Source: Spirometra erinaceieuropaei
Taxonomy: Eukaryota; Platyhelminthes; Cestoda; Diphyllobothriidea; Diphyllobothriidae
DNA length: 64,000 nt
Direction: 5' to 3'
NCBI GenBank assembly: GCA_902702965.1
Contig: CACRXP010000032.1
Coordinates: 1,921,461 to 1,985,460, forward strand
Below the pieces are notes generated by a model. The model had not been told where the DNA came from. It was given only the letters and a program-made list of their open reading frames with translations, and did not search any database. Numbering within the stretch: position 1 is the first letter of the stretch; every line of letters begins with the position of its first letter. Made by a program: the position numbers and the translations under genes. Shown here one piece after another: positions 37,384 through 50,519 of the stretch.

Positions 37384-38647
37384 ATGAACACACAGCGATC
37401 AATCTCCATATTACGTGGCGTTCATTTGCTTATTTTGTAAGCCTGCCTAGAAAAAATAATTGCGTGCGTTACTTCGTTCCGTAAGTGTATTACTGAGCAG
37501 GAATTTAATTTCCAATGGCGGTCTATGTCAGTTCTAGTTTACAATCGGTATTACATAGTTCAGCCATTTTGCTCAAAAATGCACGTTTTGAAAAATGATA
37601 TGTTAGTTGAAGTGGTAGTGCAGCTCTGCCTATCCATTAAGTTTGTACTTTTTATTGTACATTGTAATTAGTAGAGCCACCTATGTGCTTATGTCCATTG
37701 AACATCGAGTGACCTTCGGAAGGCGGTTTCAAGTTTTACTCCGTTCGTCGTTCTACGCCTTATGTCAAATTATTTCTTGAAAATGGTCAGATGATTTGGG
37801 ATAACCGCGAGATTCCAACCTCATTCACTGCCTATCCACACGGCCTCTAAAATACGTAGATTTACTTTTTATATCTAGACAAATGTTGCGCATACGGAGC
37901 GCGAAAATAACAGCTTTTACTCTAATAACAATGGTGATTGCAGAGGTCATGCGCCGAATATTTTGAATTTAAATGAGGACTTTAATTTCCTGCTTGTTTA
38001 CGTTTATTTAAAGCATGTTCTAAAACAAGCATTTATTTTAGAAACCAAAACGTGCCCTGATGATCAAGGCAACTTTCATATTTCGAAGATAGCCGAGCAT
38101 CTTATCAAACGCGTCTTGTATTTTGCTGTAGTGGGGGAAATTTTCGACTACCAGAACTGTTCGTACAACATTACTCTGAAAGGCAGAACTTGGGTTACTG
38201 TTTGTTTTCAGTTGAAAAATTCAACTTGCAAAACCTATGATGAATACTTCTGCAAAACTGTTTGTGATAGTGCGCTGCTCTCAATAAATGGGGTAATTGC
38301 ATTCCTTTGTTTTAAACGCACTACTAACTTTTAAAATATTACAAACCAATCTAGATTACTTAATTCTTTAGGATGAACCTGATACATATGAACCAACAGA
38401 TATTCCCATCTACGTAACTCTAAAGATTTCCAAATGGAATACAGGACTCTTTGGTCCAAACATTGTTGGAATTTCGGAAGTTGATTTTCCGGATATATTA
38501 TCACGCGTGACGTTGTCGCCATGGTCCTGTCCGGCCAATTATATTGGATTGACCTCAAATATTAATGCGAAAAAAAACTACATGATACAAAATCCAATGT
38601 ACGGCGAATCGGTTCATTGTGAAGTCGACCGAAAGTTTTTGGTGTAG
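37384..38647 (+). pseudogene. FAM g4: exons 2 and 3 intact, signal-peptide exon broken
   Basis: Exon 1 (37384-37480) starts MNTQRSIS like g5 but reaches TAA at 37438-37440 in the hydrophobic core. Beyond it the frame continues to the conserved AC and the phase 1 donor C/GTAAGT. Exon 2 is 38042-38292 (251 bp) with TKTCPDDQG, AEHLIKRVLYFAV, YQNCSYNITLKGR (sequons NCS and NIT) and YFCKTVCD. Intron 2 is 79 bp. Exon 3 is 38372-38647 with FGPNIVGISEVDFP, LSPWSCPANY and ESVHCEVDR. Exon 2 matches g5 at 62 of 83 residues by hand count. The TAG acceptor-like triplet just before the g5 start codon is TAT here. Either a recent pseudogene, or the real first exon lies elsewhere; exons 2 and 3 show no damage. 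Confidence 0.65.
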
Positions 38648-38725
38648 GGTGGAAAAACATATTTTAGATTCTCTTATATTTGTACGACATTTTGCGCGTA
38701 ATCAACATATTTGTCAGTGTCGGTA

Positions 38726-38731
38726 AATAAA
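38726..38731 (+). promoter_or_regulatory. Candidate polyadenylation signal of FAM g4
   Basis: AATAAA lies 79 bp after the g4 stop codon. The g5 equivalent is the weaker AATAAC near 58770. Confidence 0.45.
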
Positions 38732-41700
38732 CCGAAAGTACTTTTAGCTTTTGCGATTTCCTGAGACGGGTGTCCGCTAACTACGCCGTCATCTATAATG
38801 TCATAATACTGCGCAAACGTACACAGCCCTCAGCTGGCAGGAAATATGAATTATGCATTTGAGTTTAAAACTAATCATCGTGTTACAAATTTATTAAAAA
38901 CAGTATTGCCTATTTTGTAAATATTAACGTAGTATGCAATCGTTCCAAAAGCGCGATGGGCAGCGTTTTCAATAGGAACAGGAATTTTAAAATGCCTGAA
39001 GTGACAACCGGGTACAATCTTGTCAAATAAATAAAACGACTACTTACATTCAGCATGTTCGAAGTTTTTCCACCGGAATGGGTCTCCAGATTTTTTTACT
39101 TACACAGTCAAGAATAGCCCAAATGCGTACATTTATTTGCTAAATGACAAGAATAATCTTTTGCACATACGGCGCCCTAGAAAACAATTATACATTATGA
39201 AGCAAACTATCCTAAATTTTTTTTAGGATTCAAGTTGCAGTCGGTCTGAAAACATTTTATACTAGGTGTTTAGGAAATTCGCAGCTCACAGTTAACCTCA
39301 AAATGCACAGAATATTATTACTGCAACTAACCAAACACTAAGTATCGTTAATTGTTTGCCAAACAAATCCCTTGTTGTAATTTAGTGAGACGTTTTTTTA
39401 CGCTAACATTATTTTCATGTCCAACGCTTTGTAATGGCGTTGAAAACAAAGTGGTTGCGGAATTTTCAATCCCTCAAAAAAGACCGCATGTGTACTTCGA
39501 AAGTGCTCATTTCTGATATAACCTTGAATAATACTGGCTTCCATCTATGGTGCAGCACTTCTCCATACGCGCAGGCCTTGTAACATGAAAAATGGATGTA
39601 CAGTGCGTAACCGATGTGATGCAATGTTGGCCGAACTACTGAAAGTCGTTTTCGATTAGAAAGGATTACAAACGTGGGGTTGTAATGTTGCTTATCAAAC
39701 GACATAATCCCGTAGTATTTCGGATTCGGTAGGGTGTCGGATTTTGGATGAATTTTTTTCGACCTCATATAGAAACCACACTCCGTCAAAAATGACCACA
39801 TAAGAAACATGTATTTTTCACATTGAATTGACAATTTGTTCTTTAACGGACTCTTGAATGCCAGTTGACGCACTAGGTTTTATACGATTTATAGACCTCT
39901 GTTGACGCAAAGGCGATTAATTTAACACAGAAGGATCTAAAATAGGACATATTAGTCAAAAATGCTGCAGTTTGCATCATGGACATTCATTAGTAAAATT
40001 CACGATTTCGTTTGCTTCAAATGTGTGCTAGCTTACTGTAGAGACGACTTCATAATCTTAATTCGGACAAAAGAGATGTAAAACAGTTTAATATATCCAA
40101 GTTAAATGGATTGAGTAATGTACAATTTATAAATATCCATATGTGAATGGATAGGAACAAAAATGTCGGCCCAATTTCATAAGGCCGCCGAAATCTGAAT
40201 TGTATTAAACTGATAACTGCTCAGAAAATTCCCTGCAATTGAGACAGGCCACACGAAGTCATGATAAAAAACGAATACTCGATTACAATTAAGAATGTGA
40301 TGGGCCGCTGCATTGATAAGTAATTTTATTATCACCACCGGGTTTGTGCATCAAATAAGCGGTACATACAGCATGTATTTAAAAGTTACTAGCAATTGCA
40401 CAATGCGTGTAACTGTATAATATTTTCTGGAAACATTGCTCAGTAGGGAGAACACCGTTGTCTATTCCCAAGTCTTTTAGATGTTTTTGCACAATTACTA
40501 AAGTAGTCTATTCCAATTTAGGATTGGTGCACTGACTACCATTACAATTTTTTTAAAGATAGCAAATTGCATTAAAACAGTGTATTTTGACTTAACGCTA
40601 ACATTTAATCACGTAGTAATCCTACTGCAAAATGCCACACATAACATAATCAGTCCCGAAATGTTTTTCTTATCTATGTCAACAAGGATGCTTTGATAAC
40701 ATTGAGATGTCCTCTTTATGATGTCTCTTTCTGAGAGGAGCATGTCTGAAATGTAGATGCCACTTATTTTTCGAAAACACTCATCTATGAATTACTGAAG
40801 ACTCGGACACAAAACAATTCTGCAAAAAAGAATGGCGTGCGCAACGAAAGTCTGCAGACGTCCCTGTAGAAAAAGTCATTATTGGCGTCCCTTCATAACA
40901 TCAGCTTTATTTGTCACAACCTCCGATTAAAAAGCTACCAAATTTAAGTTAGTATCTAAACGAAGAATGTAGTCCACTACTCCAAACGCACTCTACCTGT
41001 TTTTCCCTGACAAGCTCTCTACTGAATATTACACCTTTCCCAGGAATGTACGTGCAACATCTAATGTGCACGGTTGAACATATTTGGTAACCTATAAGTG
41101 GTGATCTGATTGTTTGTGAGCGTGCATACGACGTTAATTGAGGTTAATTCCGCATTGGTGTTTTAATTTTTTACACACGCACAGATTGGCAGCGTGCACT
41201 TATTAGCAAGTGCTCCCACCCCACGTGTATGCGAACATGGGTTTTCGAAGCCGGCGACCACAAGGAATTTTGATGCTGATGTGTGTATCTACGAATAACT
41301 GTATTTTCAGTAGTGTCGGTTAAAGTGTTGCATGTTTATTTACATAACTCGTTCAATTGCCCTGCAATGGCTTCATCCGTGGTGTAATCAATTAACCGAA
41401 ATTTCATTTGCGGCAGTCCTCCGGCATTTGTCATGCCTGACAAGGAGGCTTCGCTTTCTGCCTCGTGAAGATAACGAAGGCGCAGGCGGCAACTGAATAA
41501 GCAAATCATTAACTTTGAATAAATGCCTTTGAGACAGGAGTAAACAGTTTTGACAATAACATTTCAATGTATTCAAACTGAGCTGGCCGCATAGATATAT
41601 TTACGGTGCATGCTGGTTTTAAAAATCATGAACTATAAGTTCCCATTTGAATACATCTTCCAAGCCATTCGGACATCATTCTTAAATACATACCTTTTTC

Positions 41701-41766
41701 CCAATCTTCTGGGATCACGGGTGATATCATTGGGCAATATCATCATTCCCATTTCCATGGAATATA
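38732..41766. other. Duplicated intergenic DNA, no gene seen
   Basis: It aligns in patches with 58800-61750. The minus frame at 39466-39873 (135 codons) runs through a partial MITE and is not credible as a gene. Confidence 0.5.
39560..39880. mobile_element. Partial MITE copy K (left arm only)
   Basis: Family blocks GTCGTTTTCGATTAGAAAGG, GGGTTGTAATG, GGTGTCGGATTTTGGATGAA, CCACACTCCGTCAAAAATGA and ACATGTATTTTTCACATTGA occur in order. No right arm or termini are visible. It resembles subfamily B. I see no counterpart in duplication copy 2. Confidence 0.6.
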
Positions 41767-42761
41767 CAGTAGTTGTGCTAACTCATGAAATGTCAACCAA
41801 AATTTCGAAATGCGTTCTCGTTTCGAAAAGATAAATTAAGTAGTGTTGTAAAACTAAGTATGATGCAGCATAAATCTATCATGATCCAGTTACCTCAGGG
41901 TTTCGGCTTTCGAAAGAACTTATTTTCGGTTGCATGCAAGATCTATACTTTGCAAAAAATGACTACTTAAGTAGCATGCAATTTTTTCATTGATTTTCGA
42001 TGCCCTTGAAAATTCAATTATATTTCATGGAAAACATGCATGAAAATATTCATTCTTTTACTTATTCGGTAGAAAATCACGTCTTCTTCCACTTTTATAC
42101 TCACAAGAAGAGTATAATTCGGTTTTAAAAAAGTTTCTAATTGTGAGACTTTTTAATACCGTTAAATGGCCGTTCATGAAACGTCATGTATCTGCATTTA
42201 CGAATGTGGCTTGTAAAGTTAGCAATATTGCATGCATTTCTCTACGGTGTTAAAAAGAGACCATATAAGGTTCATAAAATTAAGCAGTCGATTTGAGCCA
42301 TATTGTTAACTTTACAAGCCACATTCGTAAATGCAGATACATGACGTTTCATGAACGGCCATTTAACGGTATTAAAAAGTCTCACAATTAGAAACTTTTT
42401 TAAAACCGAATTATACTCTTCTTGTGAGTATAAAAGTGGAAGAAGACGTAATTTTCTACCGAATAAGTAAAAGAATGAATATTTTCATGCATGTTTTCCA
42501 TGAAATATAATTGAATTTTCAAGGGCATCGAAAATCAATGAAAAAATTGCATGCTACTTAAGTAGTCATTTTTTGCAAAGTATAGATCTTTCATGCAACC
42601 GAAAATAAGTTCTTTCGAAAGCCGAAACCCTGAGGTAACTGGATCATGATAGATTTATGCTGCATCATACTTAGTTTTACAACACTACTTAATTTATCTT
42701 TTCGAAACGAGAACGCATTTCGAAATTTTGGTTGACATTTCATGAGTTAGCACAACTACTG
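41767..42761. mobile_element. MITE copy H: nearly perfect 1-kb palindrome
   Basis: TA flanks CAGTAGTTGTGCTAACTCAT and its exact inverse. The two arms (about 465 bp each) are inverted copies with only about three differences noticed by eye, separated by a loop of about 70 bp (around 42230-42300). Other family members have asymmetric central regions, so H has become symmetric. No coding capacity. Confidence 0.93.
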
Positions 42762-42930
42762 TATTGTACCTGCGGTATTTTGAGTCCAGTGAATATAATA
42801 GGATATTTTATTATGATAGGCAAAGGCCAATATCTATACAAAATTCCGTTCACAGGAATTAATAGGAAAAACAATTTCTACAACCGCACGAACATGACCC
42901 GACCTTTCAAATCGCTTTTAACAATGGTGT

Positions 42931-43449
42931 GATTTACAGGCAGATTGTGAAATGCTCACTGCTCATAGTTTCTAAGAAAACAAATACCCTTTAACTTTTG
43001 GGCGGCAGAAGTGCGTTAAAGGTTTTATTTGACGTCGAGGTGTGCTAAACGTCACACAATAAAACTAAAATAACCGGATAACATTTTAGCATCGAAGAAA
43101 ATATTAGCTGAGAAATAGACTACAAAAGGATCGTTCAATGGCATATTGCTGTCAGACCATATAATATGCTCGCAGTTATTTCAGAAGGTTAATGCAAAGA
43201 ACACGTTTATCATTGGGTGCGGAGTACCCACTTCATAGCCATGATATCAGTATCTTTAAAGTTTTACTAGAACCTGCGGTCCTGTAAAACAAATAAATAA
43301 TTTGTATTGCCGAAACAATTGTAACTAGAAATCCAATTTGGTAGTCTCTTCCGTCAGACTGCTGGTTCAAAACCCACCAAGTCTAGTAAAATTGATTGTC
43401 TTAAGTCAACATTGGTATTCAAGGAATGCCCCAAAAAACAAGCGTCCCT
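42931..43449. other. No gene seen
   Basis: GGTAGTCTCTTCCGTCAGAC followed by GCTGGTTCAAAACCCACC near 43340-43380 could be a degenerate tRNA-like head. Nothing else recognised. Confidence 0.35.
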
Positions 43450-43860
43450 TGTCAAGAGCCCATATCGATAGCCTTAGGAAACTTTGCAAAAACGAAGGCA
43501 CTGAGCTTTTCTGACCAGATAAGGGTTCAAAAGTAGTACGGATGAATAGAACGGACTATGTGGCGAGACTAGAGGAAATACTGTCGAAACGTTCTACGTT
43601 TCCGAAATCCGAGAAAGATAAGGATAGCACTGGAGCTGTGAAGGGTCGGTTGACGAATATTATTTTGGAAAACCATGAATCCTCTGGAAATACCGCAGAC
43701 CTGACACCATTAGCGCTACTCGTGCTACCAGCACATGCATCTCGCGCAAAACCTCTCCCCTGACAGCTGACTCACGATGAGGACATACGTCATTCACTTT
43801 GGTCGGAAGCATGTTCTGTGGTGAATCTGCTACCAGAGTTTTTTGTGGCATACCTAGATG
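43450..43860 (+). mobile_element. Penelope-like element fragment, N-terminal side of the RT
   Basis: The frame PDKGSKVV-MNRTDYVARLEEI matches the conserved block just before the RT palm in PLEs (usually ADKGGxVVxMNRxDYxxKM). It continues as LSKRSTFPKSEKDKDSTGAV and GRLTNIILE. After about 43690 the homologous frame is lost and the RT core is not recognisable. Confidence 0.7.
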
Positions 43861-44339
43861 AACTGTAACATCCCTGTTAGTACAGTAGCGGACTCGTCAT
43901 TATAATCAATATGACCCAAGTAGATTTGTCGCAAGGTTGTGATTTTGGAGCTTATAAATTGACTTCACAAATCGGTTTACATGGCCAGTACCGCGTGTGG
44001 TACCGTCTCACGCTTACAGTTTGACGCTATCGTGATGAACTCGTACATTATACGGAAGATTGGTGTGTTTTATTGATTGCGCGGATCACGTATTTGGCTC
44101 TGTCATTCTCTACGGCCAGTTCCAATCCACCGGTTGCTCATCAGTTTAGACAGCGACCTTGGGGAAAAAGAAGAGAGAGAAGTGGGGATGGGGCTATTTC
44201 TACATAATTTTCATAATATTAAGTGACGTAGAGTTTTAAACTACCCCACTATGCTTGTAGCCATGCATTGAATAATACTAACAGAAGGGGATGCCCCATT
44301 TCTCGAAGTCAGAAAAGCAAATATTTTACTGCCGGCTGT
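43861..44339. other. No gene seen
   Basis: Short frames only; includes a purine-rich stretch near 44165-44190. Confidence 0.35.
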
Positions 44340-44640
44340 ACAACCACCTTGCTTGTATAATGAGAGAGCCCTAAGGCACAACGAAACGAGTGAATTCCGT
44401 AACACGCCCAACGAGCGCCCCTCTACCATTGTGTATTCCCGAGCGCAACCGACAAGAAAATGCGTCCGTGTCTCAGTGGCTTGAGGAGTTAAACTTCTTA
44501 CCGACAGATCGGGAATCGGGCTCCAGGGGTTCCAAACTTCAAGGCTGGGATGACTGGCTGACGACTGCTAGTAAGCCAGAAATGGCCAATTCAGTCTTCC
44601 TTGTCCTGTTGGTGATACTATTTTACATACACGTGCATAA
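44340..44640 (+). repeat. tRNA-derived SINE, second dimeric copy
   Basis: Tail module (CTAAGGCACAACGAAACGAG to GCCCCTCTACCATTG), linker GTATTCCCGAGCGCAACCGA, tRNA head (GTCTCAGTGGCTTGAGGAG; degraded B box), then body GATGACTGGCTGACGACTGC and CCAGAAATGGCC. Same order as 32837-33113. Confidence 0.8.
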
Positions 44641-47600
44641 GAATCGAAAAATGCAGAAAGCCAGAAGCCGCGACATTCTATCCACAATTTGTGACCTTTC
44701 GCATTATGCTCAGTCAACAACAAAATGACATTAGTAGAGTTAAGTGGTGAACACAAGCGTTTAGATGTACAAAAGAAAGAACGGTAATTGTAACTGTCAA
44801 ACATGAAGCCAAATGCCTCATATTGGAGCCTCTGTGTCAAGCATGCCGAAAATTGAATTATAACCTTCAGGATTTAAAACAACTTTCTCTGGCGAACATA
44901 TTATACGTAAAAATTGAATAGGCCGAGATATCAGCTGCCCGCGTATAACGATCACGGAGACGATCAATTGATTGAGTGTGTAATTTTAAGCCCTTTGCCC
45001 ACTGTGACATGAATTAACAGAAATCAAGAATTCAGTTATAGTTGTAGTTCTAAACCGAGTCCGCGCACGACATGTTTTACATATATTTGGTATAAATCAC
45101 TAAATAACATAGAAGTAAGCCAAATCTCCTAGCATCGCATCCCGTTTTAGTCAGATTGTTTTTGACCAATCAGTCGAGTTCGCTGCTTGTTCAGTAATCT
45201 ACTCAAATTCACATTAAAAGGCTGATTAATTGGGCAAAACATTTTCACAAAGTATATGACACTCGATATTCAATAATATAGAAATTGAATTTGAGGTGTC
45301 AATCACACAAACACTAGTGACAAAGCGCTCGAATTAAACCTTTTTTTATCCCCGGTGTTCCTTGATCTGGCTTCAACGTAATCGAAATATTGACTATTTA
45401 AGATATGCAGTATTCTGCGCTCGGTTGAGCTTTCATGATTGTCCGTACAGTGTTGTCGAGTTGCAAATGATAAGTAATCCATCTTAAGTTTGCACATTTT
45501 AGAAGTCAGGTAACGCGTCGTAATACGCGTTTTCAAGCGTTCAATTTTTTTCAAAATTAGAAGAATGACAGATATCCTACGCATTATTTTTCACACGCAT
45601 CTTAATTATTGTCCAAAAAATTGACAGGTATTTTTGATAACGTTTCTAAAAGTCAAAATCGGATGATCGAGCAAGACATTTTACTGTCAAACGACCTTAA
45701 TAAACTAGGCAGCATGGGAGTGTTCATTAAAAATACAGGGCAACCCACTAGGTTTAAAAAAAATGAATAATGATTTCGAATTTGTCACAGCTGAATTTTC
45801 CCGAATGTCATTTAGCGTTGCTGCCGAAGCCATGTCGTGGCCGAAGGTGGACTTGCGGGCTAGTTAGCGGTATTCTTTCAGCCGTTTATTGCACAGAGCA
45901 TATAGCGACAAAACATGGTGTCATGGTAAACATTTTTTGGAAATTGTAAATATGTCCCTATCTAGGCAAAACTTAAATGGGATATAAAAAACATTTCGCA
46001 GACCAGAATTAAGGCAAATTACTTGAATCATGTGCCGGGACTTGCTTTACAATATTATGAGGCATTGTCTTTGCAAACCCCATCATTGATATACGATATT
46101 CATTTATGAATTTTAAAATGCTTGAAATGTTTGCGACTTTATAGCATAGGCCATATAAGGCCACTTATTTCACTGCTCTTCTAGTTGTTTGGAATGTGTA
46201 AATTGTTCAGCAGTCAATAAGTAGCTTTAAAGGCAACGTACAGATGACGAGATTGGTTAGGCGTTACAAAATAATTTACGCATTTGCAAAAAGCACGACA
46301 ACTGATCAAATTAACTGTCTGAGTCTTAAATGTCCTGATGCAACTATACAAGTACCTAGACGACAAGATTCATCATATACGGTTATATCTACGAAACGTC
46401 AAAGCCTCATCAACTCATAGGAAAAACTCGAAGCTTAACAAATCGTTTTTTGTTGCAACAGGTAAAAGCAGCCCGATGAAATTTAAATTTTCTTACCTTG
46501 TTATCTTTTTTAAAGCGTTTTTTTATAATGTAACTTTTGAAAGATTATTACATAGGTTGATCTAACAGACTTATATTTAATAGTTTAATCTCATACGCTG
46601 ACTTCTATAGTCTGTGTAAAATGCTACTTCGCTGATTGCTTATATATTCTTTAGGTTTACTCTCTGTCAGTACTTCTCTAGTTAGCGCTTTCACATGCAA
46701 ATCTATCTTAACATTTTTTGTAAAGTCCTTCAATGAGGAATTATGCAAGGTCCCTTTTTAGTTTTACAGCCGCGTCCAAAGGCCTTGTTATATGTTTGCC
46801 CGGTGAACTTTGGAACTCGTCCTTTTTGATAGACGTCTACTTTCCTTTATGAAGAACAACAATCTCTAGCTCAACAACAAGGTCATAAGTATAGCATACT
46901 TTTTAACTCACATTTGGAGTCGCGTACACAGAATCTAACGAAATACTATAGAAACTGAAAATAATTTACGCTGCTGCGGATTAAGTAGTGTTGTTTTTGA
47001 CTTCATTTTTTAAAGTCCAGGTTGGAGGTTTAACAAAAATAGCAAAAATAGATTTACATTCCTTCAGCGGTAAAAACCAAATATGGTTACACTGCATTCG
47101 TAATGTTAACGCAAATAGAGATCTAAATGAATTAACGCGGGGGACGCAAGTGGTAAAGATAAGATAAATATTATGGTAGTAAACATATTATCTGCTCGGT
47201 TAGGACCGCTGCATCATCACATAAGAAATGTCATTAGAAAATGCCAAAACAATTAGACCGTACACGTGACTATTTTTTAACTAGAGACAAAGCACAGTAA
47301 GCAGGCAATCGGTAATCTATCATGCAGCAACAGTTGTAGCCTGTGTGGACATTTCGTGAAAAATAATAGGGCTTCAGACCTCGCCATTTGCGTGCAGATT
47401 AATTAATATTCAACTGCAGCATTTCCTTTACAAAGGCAAACAATCTACCGAACGAGTCACGAGGAGTTACGTTCCATACAATCTGTACTAAGTCTCTGGG
47501 AATAGGCATTCGAGTTTTGAAATAAAGAGGTGTGATAGCTTTGTAGTGAGTTGTATTTCAATTATGTGTCCCTTGTAATCAAAGCGCTTTTCCGAACGTA

Positions 47601-50519
47601 CTTCATTGCGCTGTAGGTTTCTTCCTGAATAATGTCGATAGCAAAAAATACCAAGTTTCCATTTCACGCAATTTACTGTAGCAGTAAACTGAGACGAACG
47701 CATATTTTAACAATTTTCTACTACAGGTTGTATGGTCAGACATTAAGTCAAACGTTCCGTTGAGATGCCTTCATGGATAGGGGATATATCGTGTTAACAT
47801 ACATTTATAATTTCACCGCCTATTTAGACCGAAGGGCAGTGAACACATATGCAAATTTGTGGCAAACTTAACCTGAAACAACAGAATGAATTTGAAAAGC
47901 TGAAGAAGATGTGCTATCTCAGAAAATGCTAAATGGAATTTTTAAATGTGTTTAAGATGTCAAAATTGTACGTGAACAGAGCTTTACTAATACAAACCTC
48001 GATGCACAGTCCAAATGCATTATATTCGCAGCAAGATGGCAGCTTTCGGATAAGTTTTTCTCAATTGCTAATAGACTTCGCGTTGCATTGAAAGCAATTA
48101 CCTATGGAGGATGCATTTTCAAATTGTTTGGCGGTGATTTAATCGACTTTAAAATATTTTTCAAAGTATTTGCAGAACAGTGTTCTTTAATCTGCCGACT
48201 GAGTCTTGACTTAAGGACTTTTTCCCATCTTTCACTTGAATGAGTGATTTTGATTTTAGAAGCTCCTAATTAGGCATTTTAAGGCCGTATAGTATCTACT
48301 TAAAAATATCGCATGCGCTTGTTAAACAAAATGTCTTGTAAAATATACGATGTAGTACATATCCATGGCTGAATTGTATGAGCAATATATGATGCTTAGA
48401 AACGTATGTTTTTGTATAAAGGAAAATATGCCGCCTGTGGTTTAAGGATCCCTAGTGCAAGGAAGTAAGAAAATGGGTACAACAATAATCGGGATCGGGA
48501 ATGAAAGAATATTTTATCCACAAATATGAGATTTGAAGAAGAAGAAGAAGCAACGCGCTACCAAATACGTGCAAGAAAAAACTTTTTGCGCACATATTTT
48601 ATAAAATATTTTAAAAGGTTTCTAGGGGAAAAAATACTACGTCAATAGTCCACTTTTGCAGAGCTTGGATTTTGCAGACGGCCGTAGATAAAAACATTTT
48701 AAACTGGCTCCACGATAATAAATATAACCATCCTAATTACATTATCTCTTAACATGGAGAGTATTTAACCTAATCATACACCGGAGTATTCCCGTACGAC
48801 CATATTTGTCTAGCCATTCGTTTAAGTGAAATTATGGAAGAATTTGAGTAGGCGTTGATTTAAATATTGGTTGTCGAGTGTTTAATTTTCGGGTGGAGAA
48901 TAATTTAAAATAGATTTACCATTTTTGCTAAGGCCGATCATGTGTCCCTGCATTCTGTGTGCTAAAGGATGCAATATATTTACGAATTAACAAACTAAAT
49001 CGCTCTTATATATTCGAGAGAATGCGAAACCGCATATTTTGCAATTTCATTCACGCAATATGACTTAACGGATTTGTCTTTCCAGATACACGGTTAAAGT
49101 AATCTCATTTTAGGTTCACCGTTTACTACTTAGTTGGCCGTACAAAAAGCAGATAAAACATACATTCTATTCCGTACCTCAGTTTAAAGGTCGGAAATCG
49201 TACGTAGACATCCTTTCTCGTGTCTATTTCGGATTTATATGTCAAAGGCATGCTGATGGATAATGAACCCGGCTCATAGTTTTGCATTGAAGCAAATATT
49301 AAATGTCTAATAACAGCGCTTTAAGAGAAAAAGCCGACGGAATGACGTTTGCTGTTGTACGTGATCGTTGGCCGCAGTTATCGCCGACTTCGTTTACCTG
49401 TAGACGGGGTACCAATACTTATATGGCAAGGTGTATCATACTTGTTCTTTTTTAATTTCAAAATTACTCGCATGTTCATATCTATGGTTCCGTACCACCA
49501 AAAAAACAATTTTAGTATGGTAATGGTCTCTTAAATAACTTGCCGCGTTGTTCAGAAAAACCGAAATCTGCCGTCTCATATTTCACAGATGAGTCGGCGT
49601 TAACTTTTTTGAGTACTTGTATTGCACAGATGGGTCGCAGTGTGCAGATGGAGGTCAACTATGGGCAGAAAAAAAGCGAGCTAACATAAATGACATGGTA
49701 AGATGCTCGTGTCTGGAAATTGGAGCAGATGTAATTGAAGCACGCAGGTTAAGAACTGTGGTGTTTGGCGGCTGCATATAATGATTAATCTATATTATTT
49801 AAGAATTATACTGATTGATGTCACATTTTAATGCAGTATATTTACTTGGGTCATAAAAAGAGACAGGTAACAATTGGGAGATTGCACCCAAACAATTCCG
49901 TTACCGATGAGAATATGCCGGAGGACTGCATGAGTGTTCGTCCACAGGCTGATGAAAGGAATAAAATAAGGGTATTTTACTGAGGGCCGGAAAACTTTAA
50001 AAGCATACAATCCTGGACAGACGGTGTCATCAGCTAAGCAATTTCACAAAATGGCAACTCTCGTCGGGGTCAAGTGCGGCGATGTTTTCAATCACGTCCT
50101 CTGTGTTTATTGAACGTGCAGTTTTGAAAGCGAGGATATGAAGGCATAGGGTGATTAAAAGCAAAACGTAGAACGTTTCCTTTAGCCAAATGCATTCCGC
50201 TTTCAATCCCCTATTTAAAAAAAAACAATTAAGCAGGGAATACGAGCTGGTTCGACTTCATATTATCCGCCTCATCAAGTAAATCCGACACCGCTCACAT
50301 TTTTGTTGTTATTAAGTGATGAGGTTAAACTTTATCGTTCGAAAAGCCATTTCTGAAAAACTTCTTAGTATTATTTATATTTATCCACGCAATCGAAGGC
50401 CCCACCCGTAAAACCCCTACTACCACCTGTCCCGTAAGACAGGCTGCTTTGTTTGGGCGGAATTTTTTGGGTGCCATCTCCCAATTGTTACCAAGAGAGA
50501 CATTTGAATATCGGATCAA
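44641..50519. other. Long stretch with no recognisable gene or repeat
   Basis: AT-rich DNA of almost 6 kb. Frames such as 45303-45584, 46338-46565 and 47488-47703 have no motif, no splice context matching the FAM genes and no paralogue in the window. A short GAA repeat is at about 48536-48550. Confidence 0.4.

Larger units (their letters stand above)
35759..42930 (+). repeat. Segmental duplication, copy 1
   Basis: It aligns collinearly, with substantial divergence, to about 54797-61950. Shared anchors include CATAATCTTA, GGATGAACACACAGCGATCA-like sequence (37380s and 56500s), the FAM exons, TCAATTAACCGAAATTT (41387 and 61213) and ATCATCATTCCCATTT (41740s and 61725s). It contains FAM g4, a partial MITE and MITE H. 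Limits are approximate. Confidence 0.8.

Noticed and set aside
37884..37950. MLRIRSAKITAFTLITMVIA just upstream of g4 exon 2, another signal-like start
   Set aside because: The homologous ATG is absent in duplication copy 2, no donor of phase 1 follows, and the conserved exon 1 was found about 500 bp upstream.
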